A program made the translations under genes and the position numbers. From Bacteroidales bacterium (lineage in GTDB: Bacteria; Bacteroidota; Bacteroidia; Bacteroidales; UBA10428): a stretch of DNA of 64,000 bases. Positions 19,117 to 28,190 of the stretch are shown here, piece after piece (within the stretch, counting starts at the first letter, position 1; every line of letters starts with the position of its first letter). The notes beneath the pieces were generated by a model, which saw only the letters and a list, made by a program, of their open reading frames with translations, had not been told where the DNA came from and ran no database searches. The stretch spans positions 1-64,000 of the forward strand of contig JAFGOZ010000221.1 in assembly GCA_016926235.1 (NCBI GenBank), given 5' to 3'.

Positions 19117-19701
19117 TTATTCTCCCACCACAACTTTTGAGTAGCGTATCACTTTTTCATTCAGGCAATAACCTTTCTCAATTACATCAACAACTTTGCC
19201 TTTTAAATCATCTGAAGGAGCTGGTATCTTGGTTATTGCTTCATGAAAATCAACATCAAAATCTTTGCTTACGGCTTCAATTTCCTTTACACCTTTTTGT
19301 GATAGGAAATCTTTGAACTTCTTATGGATAATATGCATCCCTTCTTTTACTGCATTAATATCGTTTGCTTTATCGAGGGCCTGCATACCTCTTTCAAAAT
19401 CATCCATTACCGGTAGCAAACTTAAAAGAATATCTTCACCAGCTGATTTTGTGAGTTCCATTTTTTCCTTCAGGGTCCTTTTCCTGAAATTGTCAAACTC
19501 TGCAGAAAGACGCAAATACTTATCCTGTAATTCTGCTAATTTTTCCAAGCTATCATCTTTTTTATCTTCCTTTTTGGCATGAGTAGTTTTCGATGACTTT
19601 TTTGCTTGTGTATGCTTTTTATCCGTAGTTTTTGATGTCTTATGTTTTTCAGAAATATCTTTTTGCTCTTTCTCCTTATGGTTCATTACTTCTTCTGCCA
19701 T
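19117..19701 (-). CDS. grpE: Nucleotide exchange factor GrpE
   Basis: 194 residues: a lysine-rich, low-complexity N-terminal extension (about 1-50), a long coiled coil including YLRLSAEFDNFRKRT, and the C-terminal beta domain ending VIRYSKVVVGE. GrpE releases ADP from DnaK and works with DnaJ encoded just downstream. It is the first gene of the minus-strand run grpE-dnaJ-ABC-ppx. Upstream there is an imperfect inverted pair ccatttt (19751) / aaaatgg (19773), but no CIRCE element. Confidence 0.96.
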   Translation of the reverse strand: MAEEVMNHKEKEQKDISEKHKTSKTTDKKHTQAKKSSKTTHAKKEDKKDDSLEKLAELQDKYLRLSAEFDNFRKRTLKEKMELTKSAGEDILLSLLPVMDDFERGMQALDKANDINAVKEGMHIIHKKFKDFLSQKGVKEIEAVSKDFDVDFHEAITKIPAPSDDLKGKVVDVIEKGYCLNEKVIRYSKVVVGE

Positions 19702-19907
19702 TGCTTCTATGATATTAAGGTTATTATTCTTTAAAAGGGTAATATCTACTCCATTTTAACAAAATACCTGCCAAAATGGTTTTACAGACAAATTGACATG
19801 GTTTTTTACAATTAAGCTGCAAAAATAGCAACATAACGTTAAAATGTATCAGTTATTGATAAAAAGAATAGTAATCAATCAGATTTTAAAAACTAAAATG
19901 ATTTGGG

Positions 19908-19915
19908 TATATTTG
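19908..19915 (+). promoter_or_regulatory. Candidate Bacteroidota -7 box
   Basis: TATATTTG fits TAnnTTTG and lies 40 bp before ATG 19956 in the divergent grpE/glycosyltransferase spacer. No clear -33 TTG was seen, so this is tentative. Confidence 0.35.
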
Positions 19916-19955
19916 GATGTAAAATTTCTGGTTTTATTTAGAATAAATTCATTTA

Positions 19956-20909
19956 ATGTACAATAATATTCCTTTGCTTGCAATAGCCATTCCATGTTAT
20001 AATGAAGGAATGGTAATTGAAACCACAGCTGATTTAGTTTCATCCCTTCTCAATAAATATATTGAGGAACACATTGTTGATATTAATTCTTTTATTTGCT
20101 TTATAGACGATGGTAGTAAAGATGAGACATGGGAAAAGATTGTTAAACTGAATAAATTGAACAGTAAGCTTTATAAAGGGATAAAGTTGACCCGAAATTT
20201 TGGTCATCAGGCTGCATTATTAGCAGGTTTGCACCACCTAAAAGACAGGTGTGATTGCTGTATATCTTTGGATGCGGATCTACAGGATGATATTAACATA
20301 ATTGGTGAGATGATAAAGAAATATACACAGGGAACAGACATTGTTTATGGAATTAGATTGAGCAGGGATAAGGATAAACTTTTTAAAAGATTTACTGCCA
20401 GGGTTTTTTATAAACTTATGATCAAAATGGGTGTTGAGCTGAAATTTGACCATGCTGATTACCGCTTGATGAGTAGATTAGCGATGGAATATTTATACCA
20501 ATATAGAGAAGTAAATCTGTTTTTAAGAGGGATTGTAACACAAATTGGATTGAAAACAGATGATGTTTATTATGAGCGAAAGGAAAGAATAGCAGGAGAT
20601 ACAAAATATCCTTTAAAAAAAATGATTAGTTTCGCTATTAACGGGATTACTTCCTTTAGTTCAATTCCTTTAAGATTTATAACAATAATGGGTTTTATCA
20701 TCTCCATTATTAGTATAGGAATAGGCTGTTTTATAATCATTTCCCGTTTGAAAGGGAATGTAATTCAGGGCTGGACATCAATTTCATTGTCCATCTGGTT
20801 TTTAGGCGGTCTTACCTTACTGAGTATCGGTATAATTGGAGAATACATAGGTAAAATATATAAAGAGGTTAAATCCCGACCCGTTTACCTTATTGAAAAA
20901 ATATTGTAG
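19956..20909 (+). CDS. Glycosyltransferase family 2, GtrB/DPM1-like with two membrane helices
   Basis: 317 residues. The GT-A domain carries AIPCYNEG, FIDDGSKDET (about 49-58), LTRNFGHQAALLAG and the catalytic DADLQDD (106-112), all typical of undecaprenyl-phosphate glucosyl or glucosamine transferases. Two hydrophobic segments near 230-255 and 270-300 anchor it in the inner membrane. A methyltransferase gene follows after 8 bp, so the two are probably one transcript. It likely supplies a lipid-linked sugar, perhaps to the ArnT-like enzymes elsewhere in the window; that link is inference. Confidence 0.88.
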   Translation: MYNNIPLLAIAIPCYNEGMVIETTADLVSSLLNKYIEEHIVDINSFICFIDDGSKDETWEKIVKLNKLNSKLYKGIKLTRNFGHQAALLAGLHHLKDRCDCCISLDADLQDDINIIGEMIKKYTQGTDIVYGIRLSRDKDKLFKRFTARVFYKLMIKMGVELKFDHADYRLMSRLAMEYLYQYREVNLFLRGIVTQIGLKTDDVYYERKERIAGDTKYPLKKMISFAINGITSFSSIPLRFITIMGFIISIISIGIGCFIIISRLKGNVIQGWTSISLSIWFLGGLTLLSIGIIGEYIGKIYKEVKSRPVYLIEKIL

Positions 20910-20917
20910 TATTTTTT

Positions 20918-21661
20918 ATGGGTTCAACGGCTTTTACACATACACATTATGAACAGTTATACCCTGAGGGCATTGAAAAGCATTATTGGAATAGTTCCAG
21001 GAATAAAACTATTAATCGTTTGCTTAAACGATATATTGTATCTGGATCAGAGATATTAGAAATTGGATGTGGGAAAGGAATAGTAGTAAATTATCTTCGA
21101 AATAAAGGATATAATGTTTTCGGAGTAGAATTGTCAATGATTGATCCCTTGCCTGATGTTGCGAGTTATATAAAGTCTGGAATTAGTGCATTTGATTTGG
21201 AGGAGGAAGAACGCAGGAGGGTGAAAATAATATTGCTTCTGGATGTAATAGAACACATTGAAGATCCTTCAGTCTTCTTAGAAGAAATTACAGAAAAGTA
21301 TAGAAACTTAGAGAAAATAATTATTACTGTTCCTGCCAGAAATGAGCTCTTTTCAAACTATGATAGATTTAATAATCATTATACTCGATATAATAAAAAA
21401 TTATTGGTAGAAGTGATGAAAAAAACCCGTTTAAACATTGAATGGGGAAGATATATTTATCATACATTATATTTGCCGACCTTATTATATCTAAAACTTA
21501 ATAAGGATAGGCCAACCCATATTATACCTCCAAAGGGGAAAATTAATAAATGTATCCATCAATTACTTTGTACATGGTTTGTTATTGAATCATATATTGT
21601 TCCACGTAGTATTCCTGGTACTTCAATTGTGGCTGTTTTATCAACAAAGGCTTCTTGTTGA
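20918..21661 (+). CDS. Class I SAM-dependent methyltransferase
   Basis: 247 residues. The SAM-binding motif ILEIGCGKG (46-54), an acidic residue after strand 2 (FGVEL) and LLDVIEHIEDP support a Methyltransf_23/12-like enzyme. The N-terminal YWNSSRNKTINRLLKRYI is the pattern seen in methyltransferases linked to glycan or lipid clusters. It is coupled to the preceding GT2 gene (8-bp gap). Substrate unknown. Confidence 0.8.
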   Translation: MGSTAFTHTHYEQLYPEGIEKHYWNSSRNKTINRLLKRYIVSGSEILEIGCGKGIVVNYLRNKGYNVFGVELSMIDPLPDVASYIKSGISAFDLEEEERRRVKIILLLDVIEHIEDPSVFLEEITEKYRNLEKIIITVPARNELFSNYDRFNNHYTRYNKKLLVEVMKKTRLNIEWGRYIYHTLYLPTLLYLKLNKDRPTHIIPPKGKINKCIHQLLCTWFVIESYIVPRSIPGTSIVAVLSTKASC

Positions 21662-21677
21662 GATAGCATATTTTTAT

Positions 21678-22997
21678 TTACTTTTTATTTCCCTTACTTT
21701 TTAAAGCAATCTCTTCAAGCATGCCCGTGGTTAAGGATTTTGGCCGTTCCAGCGGATAACCCAGGGCACGGTCCCAGATTATGTTGGCACAGATTCCTAA
21801 AGCCCTGCCAATACCAAATAACACAGTATAAAAGTCATACTCTGTTACTCCATAATGCCATTGGATTACACCAGATTGCGCATCTACGTTTGGCCATGGA
21901 TTTTTAGCTTTTCCTTGTTCCTTAAGGATTGGGGGTACAACCTTGTATAATATATCTGCATACTTGAAAATTGGATCGTCAGGTAAATGTTTCAGGCTAA
22001 ATTCACGTTGCAGCGTATAGCGGGGATCGGTTTTTCGTAGCACCGCATGCCCGAATCCGGGAATTACCTGTCCTGAATTAAGGGTGTCCCAGACAAACTG
22101 TTTCATTTCATCTTCAGTAGGAATATTCCCACCCATCTTATCCATTACTTCCTGAAGCCACCTTAACACTTCCTGGTTTGCCAGGCCGTGTAATGGACCA
22201 GCCAAACCATTAATCATTGCTGAAATGGAAAGATAAATATCTGATAATGAAGATGCTACAAGATGACCAGTATGGGCGCTTACATTTCCTCCTTCATGAT
22301 CGCTATGGATTATAAAATGAAGTCTTGAGACATCATCATAGGGTTTATTTATTCCCATCATATGCGCAAAATTGCCTCCCCAGTCCAAATTTGGATTACT
22401 ACGGGTGAATTTCCCATCTTTATATAATTTAGCATAAATATATGCTCCAATTTCAGGCAGTTTTGCAAGGAGATTAAGGGAGTCTTCAAAAGTGGGATCC
22501 CAATAATCCCATTTATTTATTCCAGCATGGTATTTGCGGGTAAAAAATGATTCACGGTGAAGAGTTAAAATCGCAGTAGAAAAAATTGCCATCGGATGAC
22601 TAAATGAAGGGAAAGCATCGATGACATCATATACGTAACGCGGAACAATCCTGCGTTTATGAAATTCATCTACTACATCATGTACTTCTTCTTCAGTTGG
22701 CATGTCGCCAGTTAGTAACAAATAAAACAAACCTTCAACATAGGGTATTTCCGCACCTTTTGGTTTTGGTAGTTTTTCTATTACTTCAGGGAGAGTGAAG
22801 CCTCTAAATCGTATACCTTCCTGGGGATCGAGATATGAGATATCGGTGACTAGGCTTTTTAAACTTCGCATACCTCCCAATATTTTTTCAATAGTAACTG
22901 TATCAACTACTACGTCCCCGTATTCCTTTAGGAGGGTTTGTGTTCTTGGGCGCCAGGCCTCAATTTTTTCCTGAAGTTTATTCTTTATGTTTGACAT
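21678..22997 (-). CDS. gltA: Citrate synthase, mitochondrial-like type
   Basis: 439 residues. It condenses oxaloacetate and acetyl-CoA to citrate in the TCA cycle. Catalytic residues align with pig-heart enzyme His274/His320/Asp375: His270 in GPLHGLANQE, His317 in PGFGHAVLRKTDPRY and Asp372 in WPNVDAQSG. Long identical stretches to animal mitochondrial enzymes (LDPQEGIRFRGF, IHSDHEGGNVSAHT, EQGKAKNPWPNVDA) place it in the eukaryote-like branch and not with the hexameric E. coli type. Similar enzymes are known in Geobacter. It stands alone, divergent from an unknown membrane-anchored gene. The symbol is used in the generic sense for citrate synthase. Confidence 0.95.
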   Translation of the reverse strand: MSNIKNKLQEKIEAWRPRTQTLLKEYGDVVVDTVTIEKILGGMRSLKSLVTDISYLDPQEGIRFRGFTLPEVIEKLPKPKGAEIPYVEGLFYLLLTGDMPTEEEVHDVVDEFHKRRIVPRYVYDVIDAFPSFSHPMAIFSTAILTLHRESFFTRKYHAGINKWDYWDPTFEDSLNLLAKLPEIGAYIYAKLYKDGKFTRSNPNLDWGGNFAHMMGINKPYDDVSRLHFIIHSDHEGGNVSAHTGHLVASSLSDIYLSISAMINGLAGPLHGLANQEVLRWLQEVMDKMGGNIPTEDEMKQFVWDTLNSGQVIPGFGHAVLRKTDPRYTLQREFSLKHLPDDPIFKYADILYKVVPPILKEQGKAKNPWPNVDAQSGVIQWHYGVTEYDFYTVLFGIGRALGICANIIWDRALGYPLERPKSLTTGMLEEIALKSKGNKK

Positions 22998-23209
22998 GTT
23001 TTTTCCCCTAATTTAATTGATATTGTACGCTGTATTGTTTTATTAATATTAAATTATGTTTAATAAACGTGCAGAATACAAATTTGTTTAATAAAAATGC
23101 ATTTTGGCTAAACATAAACCGGAATTCCTATTATATTGCATAATCCTTAAATATGTTATTTGGTTGACTTCTACTATATTATTTTATATCTTAGTACGAA
23201 ACTATTGTA

Positions 23210-23935
23210 ATGTATAAAGATCAAAAACCCCGCTCCTTTCTTTCCAGACGAATGATAATAATTGGAATTGTCGGCGTGCTTGTAAGTGGAGCATTAACAT
23301 TTTTATTGGCTGATGATATTGATAAAGCAGAAGCAACTGCTAATGATTTTTTTCAAGCATTAGAAGAACAAAATTTTGAATCAGCTAAAGAATATACATC
23401 TCAAGCATTTGAACTAGATTCGATATTCGGAGGTGAAAACGTAGTATACTCTTATAAAATGGTTGGATTTGGAGGCGGTTATGATAGTGCAGTATGGATG
23501 GATTTCCTTGTAGATGGATTGCCTGCACAAACCCGGAATATCTCTTTTAAGTTTAAAAAAACAGGTGATGCATTATTGATAGAGCAAATATTTATCAGTT
23601 ATCAAATTGACAGAGAGGATAAACATATGGTGGAAAGATATATGAAGAATATTACAGAAGGCAATATTTGGGCAGCTTATGAAATGACAAGGGACGTGTC
23701 AAGAGAAGTGCAGGATGGAATTTATTATAAATCACAGCAATACAATGGGTTGAAGGCATGGCAGTTAAGTTTTGCGAAGGCTGCACCTGTAGTAGAAAAA
23801 TATCAAAATACAAAGCCTCGAACCTCAGAATTTTATTATTACACTCCTGATTCTACCTTTGAATTATTAATTGTTGCAGCACATAAATTTGATGACAGGT
23901 GGATTGACAAGGTTGAGATGAAAGAGATGAAATAA
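23210..23935 (+). CDS. Unknown membrane-anchored protein with two similar halves
   Basis: 241 residues. A basic N-terminus (LSRRM) precedes one hydrophobic segment at about 16-34, so the rest probably faces the periplasm. Two segments look alike: ATANDFFQALEEQNFESAKEYTS near residue 43 and VERYMKNITEGNIWAAYEMTRD near residue 140. That is the helix pattern of small NTF2-like/DUF4878-like domains and suggests an internal duplication. I recognise no named family. It is divergent from citrate synthase, with a 212-bp spacer between them, and has no cotranscribed partner. Confidence 0.65.
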   Translation: MYKDQKPRSFLSRRMIIIGIVGVLVSGALTFLLADDIDKAEATANDFFQALEEQNFESAKEYTSQAFELDSIFGGENVVYSYKMVGFGGGYDSAVWMDFLVDGLPAQTRNISFKFKKTGDALLIEQIFISYQIDREDKHMVERYMKNITEGNIWAAYEMTRDVSREVQDGIYYKSQQYNGLKAWQLSFAKAAPVVEKYQNTKPRTSEFYYYTPDSTFELLIVAAHKFDDRWIDKVEMKEMK

Positions 23936-23941
23936 TGGAAT

Positions 23942-23959
23942 AATGACAATAATGACAAT
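23942..23959 (+). repeat. Tandem aatgacaat repeat
   Basis: aatgacaat occurs twice in tandem just after a stop codon. The same short sequence, or its complement, is also tandem at 51513-51534 and starts the repeat tract at 54891. This copy has no four-helix-bundle gene beside it. Confidence 0.7.
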
Positions 23960-24047
23960 CACATTTATCCAATTGTCCAATACTTCATCAATCCAGTTAT
24001 CTTAATGACTTTTTCTAATCTCAAAATTTCAATTGCTTATTTAGATT

Positions 24048-24082
24048 AGAAAAAAACCGGAAGCTCTAATGAACTTCCGGCC
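24048..24082 (-). terminator. Rho-independent terminator of the TonB receptor/DUF4249 pair
   Basis: Read on the minus strand, a stem of ccggaag/cttccgg (24057-24063 and 24074-24080) is followed by a run of seven T (24050-24056). It lies about 16 bp after the DUF4249 gene's stop codon and is the natural end of that transcript. Confidence 0.8.
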
Positions 24083-24097
24083 TATCTAACTAAAACC

Positions 24098-24973
24098 CTA
24101 CAATATAGCCTTCTTCCCTCTATCCGTCTGCTTTATGTAGATTGACTTTTTATAGTTTGAATATGCATGGAAATATCCATAACCTTCAGGCTTTACATTT
24201 GATGGAATATTAGCAGGGGGTCCATCCCAGGGGCTTCCTCTCCAGACTGTCTCCAGCATTAACCCAATAAGAAAATTATAGTAACCCTTTGAGATTGCTT
24301 TTGTTTCTACAGTTATTTTGGCTGTATTTCCGTGGATATCATTTTCATTGACAAAAAACAATTCAAAATCGAAAATATAATTTCCATCTACAAACACGTC
24401 ATCAGTAAATATGGATTCAATAATGGTATCATTCATTAATGTGTCATTAATATACAAATTCCACATGTAGTAATCGCCAACACCTTCTGGTTCAGGACCG
24501 TAATATATTATATCGTATCCCCACCCGAACATATCCATTGAAGGATCGAAGTGGTTGTAATTGTTACTTTGTTTTAATGAATCTATTACTGGTACTTCGT
24601 TAATTTCATCGGTAGCTTCAAATGTTCTTCCATCTGTTAATGTAACATGGAGGGTATAGGTTCTTCCAATAACTCCGTATACATCCGGATTAGTCTGGTA
24701 TATACCTGGTTCTGATTCTGAAAGCACATATATGCTACCACCATTGTCACTTATACTTACATTAGCACCGGTTACCATTTCTGGTCCTTCAACTGAGAAG
24801 AAGTCAGAAGTCCAGGATAACTTAACTATATGTGCCGCAGTGTCAGTTGAAATACTTCCTTCCACAACAAGTTTTGGTTCGCCAATTTCGTCGAATTCTA
24901 TATCCATGGTTTCTTCACAACCTGAAAGAATTACCCAAACGGATAAAAGAAATAATATAATTCTTTTTAACAT
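24098..24973 (-). CDS. DUF4249 outer-membrane-associated lipoprotein
   Basis: 291 residues. A lipoprotein signal peptide ends at LSGC, so the mature protein begins at Cys19 and is probably lipid-anchored. The following PKLVVEGSISTD, GANVSISDNGG and GIYQTNPDVYGVIGRTYTL are the hallmark of DUF4249 proteins, which are regularly encoded next to TonB-dependent receptors in Bacteroidota. The receptor gene ends 11 bp upstream, and an intrinsic terminator follows. By analogy with SusD-type partners it may help the receptor bind its ligand, but the ligand is unknown. Confidence 0.85.
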   Translation of the reverse strand: MLKRIILFLLSVWVILSGCEETMDIEFDEIGEPKLVVEGSISTDTAAHIVKLSWTSDFFSVEGPEMVTGANVSISDNGGSIYVLSESEPGIYQTNPDVYGVIGRTYTLHVTLTDGRTFEATDEINEVPVIDSLKQSNNYNHFDPSMDMFGWGYDIIYYGPEPEGVGDYYMWNLYINDTLMNDTIIESIFTDDVFVDGNYIFDFELFFVNENDIHGNTAKITVETKAISKGYYNFLIGLMLETVWRGSPWDGPPANIPSNVKPEGYGYFHAYSNYKKSIYIKQTDRGKKAIL

Positions 24974-24984
24974 GACTATTTTTT

Positions 24985-27351
24985 TTAGAATTTTACATTT
25001 AGTGTTAATGACGGAACTATTGGGAATAAGTATAGTTTCACAACTTCAACCCTTTTATTATCCGTACTCTCTTCAATGACATGGGCAGCATTCTTGTCCC
25101 TGAAGTATACCGCAAATGTATTATGTCGATTGTAAACATTGTAAATAGATAGGTTAATATTACTATCCAGTTTTTTGAACATCTTAAAATTGTATGTTGC
25201 TGAGATATCCAATCTATGGTATTCGGTTCCCGGAATGCGTACTCCATTTCTTTCGGTATAAGTTGGCATCGTCATATTTCCATAGGAAAAACCACTTACA
25301 GGTACTGTTACAGGATTAGCTGAGGTATAAACCCAGTTGGCTGCAAAAGTCCATCTGTCATTCAGATCGTAACTACCTACGATTGAAATATTGTGCGGTT
25401 TATCATATGGAGGGGAGTACTTCTCACCATTGTTTACTTCAGGTATCTCCCTATATGTTCTGGAATATGTATAACTGATCCAACCTGAAAATTTACCTAT
25501 AGTTTTATTTACCATGAATTCAGCCCCATATGAGTATGCTTTGCCAAATCGTAATTCGCCTTCCAGGTATTGGTTTGGTACAAGATATGCATGATCTTTA
25601 AAGTCAATGGTGTTATACATTTTTTTGTAGTATACTTCAACAGATGTTTCAAGCATATTATCAAACCAGTTACGGAAGTAACCTACAGCTACCTGGTCAG
25701 CTTTCTGTGGTTTTACATTAGGACTGGTAAAAAACCACAGGTCGAGCGGGAAAGTAGCAGTTGAATTGGATGCCAGGTGAAGATACTGGAATGTCCTGTT
25801 GTAACTTGCTTTAATGGAGTTTTTACTATTTATCATGTACCTGATGCCTAAACGTGGCTCCAGGCCATAGTTATTATTAAAGATTTCATTAGATTTATAA
25901 TATGTTGTATCTGCAACATCATAATCAGTTGTTTTTTCATTTTTTTCATAACTATAGATTGTGCCTTTCCCCATATTATGGAATGAAGAAAGCCTTAATC
26001 CATACTGAACAGAGAGTTGAGGCGTTATGGCCTGCTCGTTGCTTGCGAAAATAGCATTTTCCAGAGCATAGGAATTCGGGAACTTAAGATCGCTTATAAA
26101 ACTTTCACCTACACCTTGGGAAACACCTGGTTTTAATACATGATAAGTTGTTTGAAATCCGAATCTCATTGTGTTTTCAGGATTTATATACCATGTATAA
26201 TCATTTTTTATACTCTGGTCAATAATATTTGACAACCATTTAAATCCATCGCTTCCTGATGGTACACCCAGATCATAGTCAAAATTGCTATAAATGTAAG
26301 TGAGGTTAGAAAACAAGCTTCCATTATATACATGGTTCCAACGAACGGTACCGGTCTTGTTACCATAATTCATACTGAACATCTCACCAAATTTGTTTAC
26401 ATCCCTGCCAAAATAGCCCGAGATAAACAATCTGTCACGTTCGGAGATATTCACGTTAATCTTGGCATTCAGGTCATAGAAAAACACCTTGCTTTTCTGT
26501 GCCATAGTATCTTTGGCAAATGGCAGCATAAGGTCTGCATAGGTACGTCTTCCTGAAAGCATGAAAGATACCTTGTCTTTTACGATAGGACCATCAATAG
26601 TAAACCTGCTTGATATTGTGCCAATACCTCCTTCACCTTGAATTTTACGGGTATTCCCTTCTTTCATTCTGACATCCAATACGGATGACAACCTGCCACC
26701 ATACTCTGAGGGTATTCCCCCTTTATAAAGTTCTACATGCTTTATGGCATCGCCATTAAACACGGAAAAGAAACCAAAAAGGTGTGCTGCATTATAAACA
26801 GTTGCTCCATCAAGCAAAATGAGGTTTTGATCGGCATTACCACCCCTTACATAGAAGCCGCTTGAGCCTTCAACACTTGTTTGAACACCTGGCAGAAGCT
26901 GAATGCTTTTAATAACATCAGTTTCACCCATAAGAACAGGTATCTTTTTGATAGTAGAGGTCTCGAGTTTAGTGCTGCTCATCGATATACTCTTCACATT
27001 TACATCCTTGCGTTGTGCACGTATTTCTACTGCTTCAAGTTCCTGTGTTTCGGGTTGTAACATAATGTTTTCTTTAATATCATCTGTAAGGCTGACTTTT
27101 TTCACAAAATCCTTATAACCAATATAAGAGTATACAACTTCATAGGTTCCAACAGGAAGCTTAAGGGAGTAAAAACCATAAAGATTTGATACTACGCCAG
27201 AACTTCCATCTTTAACATAGACTGTTGCGCCAATAAGTGCCTCACCATTTTCGTCTGTGATGTGGCCGCTGATACTGTACTTACCATCTTCGTTTGCAAA
27301 ACCTGCAAAACAAAGTACAAAAAAGATAAATAAACTAACTAAGGTTTTCAT
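24985..27351 (-). CDS. TonB-dependent outer membrane receptor with carboxypeptidase-regulatory-like domain
   Basis: 788 residues. A signal peptide (1-19) is followed by a CarboxypepD_reg-like beta domain at about 25-105 (YSISGHITDENGEALIGATVYV), a TonB plug (about 120-230, with LPGVQTSVEGSSGFYVRGGNADQ-type sequence) and a 22-strand-type barrel ending in the aromatic residue of LTLNVKF. The receptor would import a ligand with energy from TonB-ExbBD. It is shorter than SusC proteins and pairs with DUF4249, not SusD. Direct repeats upstream at 27416-27446 may regulate it. The ligand cannot be read from sequence. Confidence 0.9.
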   Translation of the reverse strand: MKTLVSLFIFFVLCFAGFANEDGKYSISGHITDENGEALIGATVYVKDGSSGVVSNLYGFYSLKLPVGTYEVVYSYIGYKDFVKKVSLTDDIKENIMLQPETQELEAVEIRAQRKDVNVKSISMSSTKLETSTIKKIPVLMGETDVIKSIQLLPGVQTSVEGSSGFYVRGGNADQNLILLDGATVYNAAHLFGFFSVFNGDAIKHVELYKGGIPSEYGGRLSSVLDVRMKEGNTRKIQGEGGIGTISSRFTIDGPIVKDKVSFMLSGRRTYADLMLPFAKDTMAQKSKVFFYDLNAKINVNISERDRLFISGYFGRDVNKFGEMFSMNYGNKTGTVRWNHVYNGSLFSNLTYIYSNFDYDLGVPSGSDGFKWLSNIIDQSIKNDYTWYINPENTMRFGFQTTYHVLKPGVSQGVGESFISDLKFPNSYALENAIFASNEQAITPQLSVQYGLRLSSFHNMGKGTIYSYEKNEKTTDYDVADTTYYKSNEIFNNNYGLEPRLGIRYMINSKNSIKASYNRTFQYLHLASNSTATFPLDLWFFTSPNVKPQKADQVAVGYFRNWFDNMLETSVEVYYKKMYNTIDFKDHAYLVPNQYLEGELRFGKAYSYGAEFMVNKTIGKFSGWISYTYSRTYREIPEVNNGEKYSPPYDKPHNISIVGSYDLNDRWTFAANWVYTSANPVTVPVSGFSYGNMTMPTYTERNGVRIPGTEYHRLDISATYNFKMFKKLDSNINLSIYNVYNRHNTFAVYFRDKNAAHVIEESTDNKRVEVVKLYLFPIVPSLTLNVKF

Positions 27352-27415
27352 TAGATATTGTATTTAATAATTTCAAATCAAAAATAGGGTGGATATAATG
27401 GTTGTGAAACCTTAT

Positions 27416-27446
27416 ATCGGTAAATGGTTTTTTAAAATCGGTAAAT
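27416..27446. promoter_or_regulatory. Two direct repeats 21 bp apart upstream of the TonB receptor
   Basis: atcggtaaat occurs at 27416-27425 and 27437-27446, exactly two helical turns apart, 65-95 bp upstream of the receptor start codon. Direct repeats with about two-turn spacing are typical of LytTR-type response regulator sites. The regulator is not identified, and no LytTR gene lies in the window. Confidence 0.5.
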
Positions 27447-27501
27447 AATTGGATTCTATCGATTGAAGTGTATCAGAATGTGATTCATTTCAGGGAGGGT
27501 A

Positions 27502-27513
27502 TTTACCGGTAAA
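27502..27513. promoter_or_regulatory. Palindrome sharing the cggtaaa half-site
   Basis: tttaccggtaaa is a perfect 12-bp palindrome made of the same cggtaaa half-site as the two direct repeats nearby. It lies between the last gene of the ECF operon and the receptor gene, only a few bases from the former's stop codon. Confidence 0.4.
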
Positions 27514-27518
27514 ATACG

Positions 27519-28181
27519 CTAGAATTTTCCAAATTTAAGTGTTATTCCTCCGGAGAATCCATTTAAAGGACCTTCAGATGTGTTAACAATATCAATCGGC
27601 GTAGTATACCTGTAGTATCCTCCAAAGCATAGCCTGAAATATTTTAGCATGTTCAATTCCAATTCAACACCTGGTTCAACTACGAAGAAAGCATCGGCAT
27701 CTTCTACAAAATAATCCCAGTCTTCATATTCAGGGCTGTAATCGCTTGTTGCATAGGCAATGCCGCCTGCACCGGCTAAAACAGGAAGGGATATATGAAC
27801 AGGAAATTTTGGGAAAAGAATAGGCTCAAAGACTAATCCTCCATATCCACCTGAGAGATTAACATCACGAGTGGTAGTTGTATAATTAACCGGAGTATAA
27901 TCATTAAAAAAACCATTACCTCCAACTCCCAAAGCAAACCAATGGCCAATTACCCAGCTGCCGCGTCCACCAATTATTATGGCATCTTTATCTTCAATTA
28001 AACTGTAATTTACAGATACTGCTCCATAACCTCCGTGTGATACTTTTTTATTCCCCAGTATAGTCACAATCTCATTATTATTTCCATCATGGTGCTGATA
28101 TTCTTCATCTATCTGGGCATAGGTTCCTATACAAACCAAAACATTTGCTAATAGTATAATTATTCGTTTCATTGTTTTCAA
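27519..28181 (-). CDS. Predicted outer-membrane beta-barrel protein
   Basis: 220 residues with an N-terminal signal peptide ending near TYAQ. The remainder alternates short hydrophobic and polar stretches with many Gly and aromatic residues (GGYGAVSVNYSLIEDKDAIIIGGRGSWVIG, FRLCFGGYYRY) and ends in a strand with a C-terminal Phe (LKFGKF), as outer-membrane barrels do. I recognise no named family. It is the last gene of the minus-strand run that begins with the ECF sigma factor at 31722, separated by 9 bp from the preceding gene. A role in envelope stress is inferred from that context only. Confidence 0.65.
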   Translation of the reverse strand: MKTMKRIIILLANVLVCIGTYAQIDEEYQHHDGNNNEIVTILGNKKVSHGGYGAVSVNYSLIEDKDAIIIGGRGSWVIGHWFALGVGGNGFFNDYTPVNYTTTTRDVNLSGGYGGLVFEPILFPKFPVHISLPVLAGAGGIAYATSDYSPEYEDWDYFVEDADAFFVVEPGVELELNMLKYFRLCFGGYYRYTTPIDIVNTSEGPLNGFSGGITLKFGKF

Positions 28182-28190
28182 ATTAAAAAG

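Noticed and set aside
19751..19779. Inverted pair upstream of grpE considered as a CIRCE/HrcA operator
   Set aside because: The arms ccatttt/aaaatgg do not match TTAGCACTC-N9-GAGTGCTAA, and 7-bp arms in AT-rich DNA arise easily by chance.
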